A DNA stretch of 64,000 bases, taken from the NCBI RefSeq assembly GCF_902459505.1, contig NC_047094.1:26583241-26647240 (forward strand), written 5' to 3'. Positions within the stretch are counted from its first letter, which is position 1. Every line of letters begins with the position of its first letter. A program made the position numbers and the translations under genes. This DNA is from Geotrypetes seraphini. Lineage: Eukaryota > Chordata > Amphibia > Gymnophiona > Dermophiidae. Of the stretch, positions 36,601 to 48,600 are shown in pieces. A model generated the notes under the pieces. It ran no database searches and had not been told where the DNA came from. It saw only the letters and a program-made list of their open reading frames with translations.

Positions 36601-39600
36601 GGGGGGGGGGGGGTGTAAGGAGACAAACAGCATAGCACCGAGTAGTTTCCTGCACAGCTGGATGTAGCATTGCTGCTGAGCTCCTGTGTGATCCTCAGGT
36701 AGTATTTCCTGTGTCTGCCAGTAGCACAGCTCTTCATTTTAAGATATCAAAAAAATTAAAGAAGATTTCCTTTAATCCCAAAAATAAGGAAGAGACGGTT
36801 TTTACTGGGAACTGTATCCCTTTAAAATCAAACTACTTGTTTGAAAATGCTCTTTTGCATCATTTTCCCCCCCTATACTACATAATCTAAATTCTGCTAA
36901 AGGTGGATACCAATCCCCCCCCCCCAAAAAAAAACAAAAACACCTCTACATCCTGTAGCATTAAGGGTTCCTTTTACGAAGCCGCGCTAGCGAGTTTAAC
37001 GCGTGTGACTTTTCATCACACGCTAACCCCTGCGCTGGCCGAAAACCTACCGCCTGCTCAAGAGGAGGCGGTAGCGGCTAGCGCGTACGGCGGTTTAGCG
37101 CGCGCTATTACGCACATTAAACCGCTAAAGCGCCTTCGTAAAAGGAGCCCTAAATGTCAGCTTTCACATTTGGCTGTTGCAATCGTACCTTACTTGTACA
37201 ATCGTACAATACTCCAATTACTCAGAAAGTTACTCAGTCCCGATCTCTTGTGTCAATAGCTGCAAATGAACATGAACTATGCTGGTGCGCGTGTGTGGAA
37301 TTCTTCTAAAAGGAGATATGTGAGAAATTACCTCCCAGTGGAGATGTCAAAAGCCAAGCTTGCAGCAGAATTTTGTATGTGGGGGATTGAGAGGCTAGGG
37401 AAAAATATGAAGAAAGCGGAGGGCCTAGTGTTAATTGGTGTAACTGTATGGGAATTTGTATGCTCATCGATGCAGAAGAATCATCTCAGTTGTACAGACT
37501 GGATGAATCAACTGGTCTTTATTGGCTATCATTGACTGCTTGCTGTTTCAGATCACACTAGAAGTCTGTTTTCCTCAACTGCAGCTACACTCTGCCTTCT
37601 GAACGCAGGAAAGCCAGATAGGATAAATTATCTCAGGCCAATTAATTTTTATGGTCATCAATTATTCATTTGCCAAACAGGCAGCCATGTTGATATTAAT
37701 ACAAATTTAATTGAGATTTGGCAAACAAGAGAGTCTCTTCTCTGGCGTCAGTTGCTTATTCTGCCTTCCCTTCCCTTCGTACAAGTTTCTGTTCATCAGA
37801 TCTCTCTGTAGGTACAAAGATAACACCTGAAAGATATACAGCAGTTTATTGCAAACTGTGTGCTTCCTGAGATTTCAGGTGTGATGTGATACACCGGCGA
37901 GGAGAGTCATCCACGCAGGTGACTGCCTATAGGATGTGTCTCTTGCGGCGAGAGGCACATCCTGTAGGAAGTCAGCCGGCGCAGACGACTCTCCTTCTGG
38001 CTAATGTCTCCCCTCCTCTCCATGCACTTCACGGATCCCTCCACCAAAGCGGGTTGCGGCCAGATGGGTCTCCGCGCATGCAGACGTCGACATGATGACA
38101 TCATGCATGTGCATGACATCATCGCATCGACATTCCAGCACTTCCGGCACTAGATTTAGTGTGCCATGGTACAGCCAGCATGGCAAAATTAGCATATCAT
38201 CTAAGCTGACTCTTCCCATTAAAGACAACAGGATAAGCCTGCCACAGCTGCAACTTAGTACGAGCGGATGTTAACGATGATACATTAAGTGAATTCAGTA
38301 GGGACAAATTAGATGGTATATAGATCCTCAGATACTTAAAATGTGTTGTCTCCCATTGTAGAATGAAGCCATCCGACCACTGTGTCTTAACTTCAGGTAG
38401 GAATGACATTGCTATGGACTTAATGAAATTAAGCTTCAATCCAGTTAAAAATCCATATTCCTCTAAAAGGTCAATGGTTTGCTTCCATAACGATTGCAGC
38501 TGGGATAAGATAGGAGTAAATTGTCAGCAAAGTCAACATTTTTAATTCCACAGTGGCCAGTCTAAGCCCTCTGACTTCTGATTGACGTAACATATATATA
38601 ACAGTGGTTCTAAGGTAAATATAAGTAACAGCGAAGAAAGGAAACACCTATGTCAGGTGCCCTGCTCGATAGGCAGAGTCAGTGAGGATGCCATTGATCA
38701 TTAATGAGGCCCTGGGATTAGAATATAAATATCTGATAATCTCAACATACCACCCCTGAATGCCAATGAATTCTAAAGTATGGAATAAAAAGAGCCAACT
38801 GACATCAAATACCTTAGCTGCATCCAAACTGGCCAGCAAAGCTGCGCTATGTGAACGTTGACAAAGCTAACAGTACGAACATTACAAACAGATTGTCTGC
38901 CTTTAATGAATCCAACTTGATCCTCACCCACTAGATCTGATATATGTGTAAAAAAAAAAAAAATCTGCTAAGACGTAGGACAATAACTAAAGGTCTACAT
39001 TTAATAGGGAAATTAGCCTATATGAATCTAGATTGTCAGAAGGTTTACCAGGCTTCAAAATCAATGTGACCAAAGCCTCATAGACAAAACATGGGAAAGC
39101 TCCCTGTCCAACAACTGAACCAAAATATAGATAACAGTCGGCCACAATTCCGAGTGCTTAGAAGCTTGTAAAATTCCCCAGTGAATCCGTCTGGTCCGGG
39201 GCTTTATGAGCCTTAGCTAAATTTTAAGACCCTCTATGTAATTCCTTGGCTTGAAGTGGAGTGTTTAAAAACTCTGCTGACTCCAAGAATAATTTGGGCA
39301 TTCTAGAAGAATGAAGGTAATCTGAATTGTTCAGCAGAAAAATTACGGTACTCTGTACATCTCAGAGATTATAAAAGCACTAGGCCACCTCCTCCACCCG
39401 GGATACCATAGTGTCATTTGCTTTGCAAATTGAGAGTATTGAGTGATGACCTTGCCAAATATCCACTATCTGAGCCAATACTCCGTCAGGCTTATTGCCA
39501 AATCACTGCAAGTGATATTTATCACCTTTTAGTATCAAGCTTATAATGAAGAGTTCAAAGCAGCCTGTGCAGCAAGATACTGTTCCTGAAAAAAGTTCGG

Positions 39601-42600
39601 CCTGTCAAAATGTACGGGAACTCCCCACAGACATTTCCTAATAGCTATCTGCACAGGGCAGGATCGTAAGAAGATCGCTCCTGCCCCGAAAACCAGCTAG
39701 ACCGCCAGGTAAGGCCGGGATGCTGGGGGGAAGATAAAAATATGGTTTATTTCCCCTCCCCCCCCAAAAAAAAATCACGATTATATGAAATCGCGAATAG
39801 GGAAACTGCGAATGGGGAGGGGGAAGTGTATGGCAATTCTTATGTTCTTATATGTCCTCTTAATACAGTCTTGGCCTTCTAGAAAAGCAAGGGATTATCT
39901 TGTTAAGGTGAAAATATTCTTCCCAAATGATGAAGAATTTGCAATACTCTGAATCCTGACTTGTCATATTTTTCAGTCTATAAGACCTGACCTGACCATA
40001 AGGTATCGGGCGGCTGTTGGCTTTGGGCTTCCCAGCACCAGACCACCAGATGCACCTACGTGTAGAGGAGGAAAAACCAGGGGGAAAAAAATATTGGTTC
40101 AGAATTTTTTTTTCTTGGTTTTTCCTCTACACGTAGGTGCATCTGGTGGTCTGGTGCTGGGAAGCCCGAAGCCAACAGCCGCCCGATACTTTTTTAACTG
40201 GTCCAGCGCAGTCTCTCCTGCTCCATGATTGGCTGCAAGAACTGATGGCAGCCAATCATGTTGTGGCGCAGGACTAGGCAGGAAGTGCAAAGGTTGCACT
40301 CCTACCTTATGCGCCTCTCTGCAGCAAGAAAGGCTGCCGTCCAGCAGGAGACCGTGCTAGACCACTTCCAGTTAAAGAAAGGTACTGGAGGGGGGGGGGG
40401 GGGGAAGTGTATTATGCTCCATAAGATGCACCCACTTTTCCACCCCCTTTTTGGGGATGGAAAAAGTGCATCTTATGGAGCGAAAAATACGGTAAATGCG
40501 CCACTATTTAGCTTGGCAGTAATAGGGATCCTTTTGAATGTTTAACCAGACTACAGTGTGGTCAGATATGTTAAAGTAGACCACAGAAAAGAGTGAGGAA
40601 GAAACCTATGATCCTGGCTTGCTTAGTTATAGCCTAAGTAGTTTACATTCAGGTACTCAAGCATTTTTTTCCTGTCTGTCCCAGTGGGCTCCCACTATTT
40701 AATGTATCTGGGGCAATGGGGGATTAAGTGACTTGCCCAAAGTCACAAGGAGCAGCATGAGATTTGAACCCACAACCTCAGGGTGCCGAGGCTGTAGCTC
40801 CAACTACTGTGCCACATTTCGGGGTGTAACAACCTCCAAAGCGTCTACAACATCTGAGGTGCAACGTAAGTCCAATAGTTTTTTATCCCAGGTCCCTAAG
40901 GGAGTGACCAGAGTTTCAGATTTGTCTCGAGAAGGGTCCAAAACTACATAGATGAAAATCCCTCAATATCAATGACTTATCTCGATAGCGAGAACAAAGG
41001 GGACAATTTGCTGTTGAAATGAGACTTCAGCAGGGTTCGGCAGATTGCCAATAGTAGATATTCCCTTTCTCCCAGTGCCAGTCCCAACAAAAGATATCTT
41101 CCATTGGTTGATGTCTCTAACACTTGGACTTTGGAGGGAAAGGACTTCTGAAATAGGACCACCACAGTGTCTCGAAAAGGAGAAGCAAACTTCTCCAAAC
41201 CAATAAACATCATAATTTTAAATGCTCTTCATCCATTGGTCTAATCTTCTGGAGGCATTCTACGTTGGCCTTATAGCGATTAAGTGCTGTGAGGATTTTG
41301 GTACGTTTTACAGAAGTGACTCTTCCTACATTCCAGGAGACCAGACTAAGTTATACTATAATGAAAAGTGTATACGCCACCCCAGGAGCCCAGCCTCCTC
41401 TAGGGCATGGAAGCGACTGAATCTCAATTCTCAACACCATTGCTCTCTGCAAATACTGATGTGCGATTTGTTGCCGTTTCATAGTGAATTAACTATGCAT
41501 AAGAAAATACCATGTGAGATTGAAGGGGGAAACTTCGGATCTTTAACCCCCTTCATGCCTCAATATCCTAGGAGCCTCGTAATTTTACATGCTTAGCCTT
41601 CTCTTCCAAACCAACCATCACTGAAAACTATCAAAGAATCTGGAATGTAACTTTTCTCAAAAAGCAGAGAGACATGCACAGATCTCTAGAGAATGGCAGC
41701 AAACCCCCCCCCCCAAAAAAAACACCCCAAAACCCACCATCCAATAATTACAACATTATCAAAAACACGCTAACAGAGAGAAAGCATATTAGCCATATTC
41801 AGTTTTAGATAGTGGTGAGACATCCAGGTGGCAATGTCAGACAGACAGGCTGAGACTCGGGTCTGGGTTTCAGTAGAGTTATCTGGTATGGGGAGGTAGA
41901 TCTGGGAGTCGTCGGCATAGAGATGTTACTGGAAACCATGGGATCATGTCACTCCATATTATAAAGAGCTTCACTGGCTTCCATTTGAGGCCCGAGCATT
42001 TTTTAGATTTGGGACCCTTTGTTATAAAGCTTTATATGGGCAGGCACCTGGATCAATTCACTTAAAAAAAGCCCAACACAGATTGCCCATTATGAGTTAC
42101 TTCTCTATTCGTGTTTCCTTCTTTTCGCGGTAACATTTATAAGAAGTTCTAACAACAATCAGGCAGCCAGTTGGGATAAGAAGCTATGTAATTTGTTTGC
42201 GTTGTTGCGCTTATATATACATTTTAGAAAATTATTAAAATCAACTTTGTGAGGTTTTTAGGAAATTAATAGCAGTAATGGTTATTTTGTAGATCACTGG
42301 GGTTTTACAGTCTCTTGGCTTTGTAAACCACATCGATCTGAGAGGTTTTGCGGTCTAGAAATAAAATGTAATGGGAGGAGATCAGCGCTCCAAGTGAGCA
42401 GGTGTAGCGTGAGAAAAGGAGCAGTCCCAGGATAGCGGGATTGCTGTGGAAGAGAGTCAAACCCAGTTCCCAAATACACAGCACTAACCCATCAGATGCT
42501 TATGACCCAGACTGAGCACCTTCAAAGGATAGGATATTGAATCAACCAAGGTCCATCGAACACAATGTGGCTTCTCTTATGTACCTACTAAAATCTGCGT

Positions 42601-45600
42601 TGTGAACACATTGATAAACACACATTTTCTATACCTTCAAAGCACAATTATTAGCCAGAAAAGAAACACTTATTTTACATGTTATGAACACCTAAGAAAA
42701 GAACCATTATAATAAGTCAATAGTAAGCAGAGTCCCCATGACAAGCATTGTCTGTGAACACAATGCCAGAGCAAATGATGAATTCGGCACTGCAGTCTGG
42801 CTGGCATTAAGCAGAAATTTCACCCACACCCATTACTTTTATCTTTTGCCTGCTTTTCTTGCTCTTCCTTTGTGTCTCTCAGTATCTCTGGGTCAAGCAG
42901 TGCCTCACTAAACATGCACCTTTCTCCCTCCTGCCTCATTTATAAAAGCAAGATAAAAAAACCTTTTCAAACCAGCTATGCGAGCTTATGTTTGCAGAGA
43001 AAGAAAGTAAATCACCATTTAACAAAAATAATATTTTTAGCACAAGTCATTTTTCAGAAGCACTGCATTGATTGGTGCGGCTTCTGCTGAGAAAGCCAGC
43101 GCCTCGCCTCTTCCACCTTCAGATCAGGGCTGATCAGTGCAAGACATGAAATGGGATGAGTTGTCCCGCTTGCCTCCAACTGAACACCATCAGTCTGCTG
43201 AGCTTTAAAAATCCAGGGATGATTTATGAACAATTGTTTCCAGATGCTGGACATCACAGATGGAACTTAATGAATATTAAAGCCAGTGGTTCATGATTGT
43301 CGATAGTTAAAGTCCTTTCTGGAACAAGCTGCTTCTTTCCTCCAGAGGCCAAGGCTACCCACCAACCCCCTAGAAGAGCAGTCTGCCATTATAAACCATG
43401 GGGAATGCTTCACTGGCCAATGAGAGTGGTTACACTTAAGGGTGAGATTTACATTTTCAGGTCAAGTAAATAAATAGAAAGCAGCCTACAAAAATCAATT
43501 TGCTAGCATAATTTGTAAGTTCATTTCCTGGAAGCCTGGGTTTTTCAGCCCCATCTCTCCATCTTCCTCCTGTATGATCACACCTGAGTAAGATTTAAAT
43601 TCCTGCCCTCTCTCCTTTCCACATGCCTCATCTCCTCTTACTTGGGACCTGGATTGGCCACTGTTAGAAACAAGATGCGGGGCTTGATGGATCTTCGGTC
43701 TGTCCCAGTAGGGCAATTCTTATGTTCTTACTAGCCCTTCCCAGGCACTGATAATAATCAAAGATGCCTCCTTTACCCTGTGGGGTACCTATCAGGACTA
43801 AAGACCCTTTAGTTATATTTCCCAGCTCTTACAATCAGATCCTGAAAAGTTTCTACCATCTGAGCGGATGAGAGCATTTTCAAAACACTGTTTTATTAAA
43901 ATTACATAGGGCTGAAGTCTTGATGACTGGCCCCACTGCATAAAGTGTCACATTTGTGCTACCATAATTCACCTTTTGGCGTGCAAGAAAGATGCATAAG
44001 CATATACGGTACTGTACAATTTAGAACCAGTGTGTGTCTCGCTGAATGATTTCTAACAACTTCTAGAAGACGTTAAAAACCGAAGAGACTTGTACACACA
44101 AAATTAACTTGCTCTAAAACATTTGCACATTCTTAATTTAGAAATCTTTGGATGAAAGGAATAAGTGCAGTTAAGCTAATTATAGATAACTGATGCATGG
44201 AAATCCTGTGGTAAGGGGGGTGGGAAGATGCAGAAGTATACCACATATATGTGCACAAGGTTTTGCAGTAAGCATAGCATCTTGTGTATATGTCTGAACC
44301 AAAGGTGGGTATAAAAAAAAAAAAGTGTCAGCACATGTTGATGCCTGTTCTGCACCCATTATGAGCCTTTCAAAAAATTGTTTGCACTTTAAAATTTTTG
44401 AAAGGCTCAGATTCCTATCATTCCGCGCCTAAATATATGCGTGCTGACACTTTCAATTTTGTTTGGACATGCACACCCTTCTTTCTGCTTGCAAAATAAG
44501 ATAAGACCAGCACTTGACAGTGAAACATTGAAAAGAAATCCTATTACAAAAATTTTCCACAAAGCCCTGGATCCGGTGAAAAAATTCTTGCATTGTACGA
44601 GCATCAAAAGTGGGCAGCATACTCTCAGCATTGTATGAAATATAGTAATTAGCTCATTACATTTTAATACAACCCACACAAGCTAACGCTCACGCACAAT
44701 TCCTCTCTGCATCACTGGGTGCATACAACCTGTGTTTAACTTGCAGTAACCCTGCAGCTACACTTGTGGTTGCTTTCTGCATTGGCCCCTTCTCTTTCAA
44801 CTCAACTTTGCTTCTGCTGGCGCTCTTTTTTTGTGCTGCTTTGTTCCAGGATGAATCTGCCAACAGGAATCAGTGGCTGTATTCTACTCAAAAGTAATTA
44901 AGTGGCCAATGAAGGCACAAGTTAGTGTGGATTTCCATCTGCCCTCTATGAGCTAGATTCTGTAAATGGCACTTATCATTTCTGTAAAAGGTGCTTTGCG
45001 CAGAATGACCTTTTAAAGAACATAGCTTAGCAAGGATTTTGAGCCAGATTCTAAAAACAGCTTCCCGATTATAGGTGGCGTTAGGTGTCCTACTGCCATC
45101 TAATGGACCAATTGGGATGCACATTTAAAAAATAAACAATGAGGTGAAGGACGCCTACAAACGTAGGTGTTTGCATGTGTATGGAGGTGTCTAGGCATGT
45201 TTATAGACACTTAAGGCCAGCGTAGGCTTGGTTTATGCCAGAAGTGGCTTTAGGCATCCATAGGCGTGCATCAGACATCTTAAATGTAGGCCTGTAATAT
45301 GCTGGCCTACATTTAAAGCATCTGTAGAAGAGAATAGATGTGATTCTGGATGCAGCGCCTACCAGTGATTGGCACATGATAGGTGCCCGTTTTGCAGGCA
45401 CAGTTTCCAGAATCAGGCCTTTCCTGCCTAATTTCCTGCCTAATTGTGGGAAAGCTCAATGTATACCTGGGAGCATAACTGGGAGGTGTCATTAGTAGAA
45501 TGAAGGATGTTAATATTAATGCTCTACAAGTTTCTGTTGACCCTTGAGAACTGTGTTAGCTTTGGAAACAACCGATACAAAAAGACTATCAAAATGGAGG

Positions 45601-48600
45601 CATTCCAAGGAAGGCCAACAAAATAGTACTGAACCTGCACGATTAGCCATATGTAGAAAAGACTGAAAATGCTAAAAGAGGTACCCTATAAAAAAAGAAA
45701 AGTAAAATACAAGCGTCTAAAGGTCTAGTAGGTTTACACAGATGATGTTGACTGAACTAGGTCTTTCTGCTCTTAACTGAACACTATGTTCTGACGAGTC
45801 TTAATATTTAGTCCTCTCCTGCTCTCTATCACATCCATGCAACCTTCAAGGTACAATTAAAGGCATACTACTTCTCCTTGGCCTTCAGCTCTTCATTTAC
45901 TTTCCAAAAAGCTGCATTCCTGGCTTTATGAAATTAGAGTGGGAAGAACTAAATTTTCTGTTTCCTCCCTTACCATATTGTTCATCCCTTTCCCCAACCT
46001 TTTTTTTTATTGTAATCCGCGGATTCCCTCTTTCCTCATGTTCTCAATTGTCTCTTACATTTTGTTTCCTACCCTATTAAAAAAATGTTGTTTGTTTGTT
46101 CATTTAAAATTTTTATTGTAAACCGCTTAAGATTTACCTTTGGTTTTAGATTTGCGGTATATTAAATAAAATTGAACTTAAACTCTGCTACCATTTTGTT
46201 TCCTATAACCTCTGATAAAAGTCTGGTCCAGGTGTCCTCTACAATGTCAGGAAAAGAGGAGTTCTCACCCTCTTGTTCGGTACGCTGCCGAAAGCGCGCA
46301 GGACATTGGTGTGTCAACAATCCCGCCCCGACATTTGTGCGCAGAACAAATGTGCACTGCTGCTTCCACTGGTTTGAGGCCTTCCCATTTGTGTTCTGCG
46401 GGGTGGGGGGAACCCCCCCACTATACTTGTAACTCCTCGTGCTCCCATTGAGGGGGGGGTTACCCCACCCAGTACACTGAAAACTCTCATTCTCCTTCCC
46501 ATTTTCACTCTTCAGGTGTTTTCAGTATAGTGAGGGGTTCCCTCCCCAACAACCCCCAAACAGGAGCATGAGGAGTTGTAAGTGTAGTGGGGGGTTCCCC
46601 CCCACAACCCCTTCAGAGCGCAAAGGGGACGACGGCCTGAAAGCGTCAGCGCGCACGTGTGTCCTGTATGCAAGTGTCGGGGCGGGATTGTTGGTGCGCC
46701 AATGTCCTGCGCGCTTTTGATGGGTCACCTCCTATTCTTATGAAATAAAATGGAATTAAACCTCGATGACCCTCACCATATCTATGGAAAATGCTACTTT
46801 CTGTTACCTTACTGGTCTACGTATTGCAGCGACAGTATGATGTTTCCTTGCTTTACATCTTGAATTTGCATATATCAAAACAAAGGCGACATAGAATAGC
46901 TATGCCCAATGTGCTGGACCAAAGTCATTTCATGTACACAAATTGCTTACGCCCCCATATTTAAAGGGGTTTGTCAACAGTTAAACTATTTATAGTCTGA
47001 GCTGAAAATAGACTAAAGAGGGACGGTGTACGCATGTTGAATATTTAGTTCTCTTCATGCGCTTTCCTCCCCATCTCTCCTTCCATTCTGTTGTAATCTT
47101 CCCTATTTCCTTCCACCATCATGCGTGCATTCATGGCTCAATTTGTTGTGGTACTATTTGTTTCTGCGTCATAATATTTCTTTTATTTTGTAAACTGATA
47201 AGATTTTCGCTTACATGGGCAATATATTAAATAAATTGAAACTTGAAAAGATCATTCTGGAATGCATCTCAAACACCTACGAGAATTAAATGAAAGAAAA
47301 GCAAAAACCCACAATAAACTGTACACGGAGATGTCAAACTATCGTACTTTGAGACAATAAAGTTATAGCTCTGGTTCCTTTTTTTCCTTATGACTATATC
47401 GTGTTGAATTATTTTGTTTATAAAAGTTAATCCCATAATATCCCATTATTAGCACTCTGCACAGAGCACTCGCCACCATTCCAACATCTGCAATGTAAAT
47501 TAATTTGTAACCGTCTCCCAAAATAAAATGCTTAAATAGTTCATAAATGAATCATGTTGCTAATTTGCTTTGTCCTGCTGCCTAGAAAGGAATATTACAG
47601 CTTCAAGCTCATCCGTTTGCCAGGGCAGCTAATGCATCAGGTGCCACTCTAGGAGAGCACATAAAGCAAGAAATCACTGTGGGTAAGGTCATGGATTTGA
47701 TAGACTCCCCTTTTCTGTGGAACAACCAAAGTGTTTTACATATATTGCATGCAAGTATTTTACATATGCTTTCAAAAAAAAGAACCCCCCCCAACAGACA
47801 CACACACACACATAATATAACCAAATCAAATGGATGCAATATGAAACTGACATATACTGAAACATAAATACCAAGATAATCTGACTAGCTCACATGAAAC
47901 CAGGCTTGCAAGTTTTAATTCCATGATTGAAGATGTCTACAACCATGGTGGAAGTCATTCTCTTAACTCATATGCGCCGTATCTTCTTTTGTAAAGAAAA
48001 TTTTAGAGAAGGACTGGCATAGTGATTAAGGAAATAAGAGAAAGCATTGCCCGGTGTTTGTGCCAGGGACTGGCAATCAAGGACTTAAGGATGGCTAGTG
48101 GAGAAAATGACTATCTTGGGCAAGTTGTTTTATTTCATATTGCCTAATCAAAGGATAAATATTCTTCTAAAAAATAGTCTGGAATATATTAATAATGCAG
48201 TTTATCAACCTTGGGCATCATTTGGAAAGGCATGCTAAAAATCCACAAAAACTAAAGAAAATGATATCGCACCTGGAGCTGAAGTGGTGGTTCTCAATCC
48301 AGTCCTTGGGGCACACCTAGCCAGTCAGGTTTTATAATATTTACAATGGATATGCATAATACAGGATGTACATACCAAGGAGGAAGTGCATGCAAATACT
48401 TTATAGATGTTACAAAACCCAACTGGCTGGGTGCACTCCAAAAAAGGACTAGGTTGAGAATTACTGAGCTAGAGGAGCAACGCGCTTTACAGAGCACAGC
48501 ATAAATCAAAGTACCATAAAGCACATGCAATATATCCTTTTAACAACTAGCTAATACAGAAAGCGAAAAGCACATAGACGAGGGACATTCAATAATTTAT

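Larger units (their letters stand above)
38196..41350 (-). mobile_element. L1 LINE ORF2, nested and interrupted
   Basis: Read on the minus strand from the right: endonuclease N-terminus [20 protein letters not shown] (about 41330-41265) and [20 protein letters not shown] (about 41100-41040), reverse-transcriptase GPDG near 39200, [18 protein letters not shown] (38836-38783) and [16 protein letters not shown] (about 38735-38690), and [14 protein letters not shown] (about 38355-38310). A CORE-SINE (40625-40815) and a DNA transposon (39963-40493) interrupt it. Stops and frameshifts throughout show an old, dead copy, 3'-incomplete at 38196. Confidence 0.85.
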
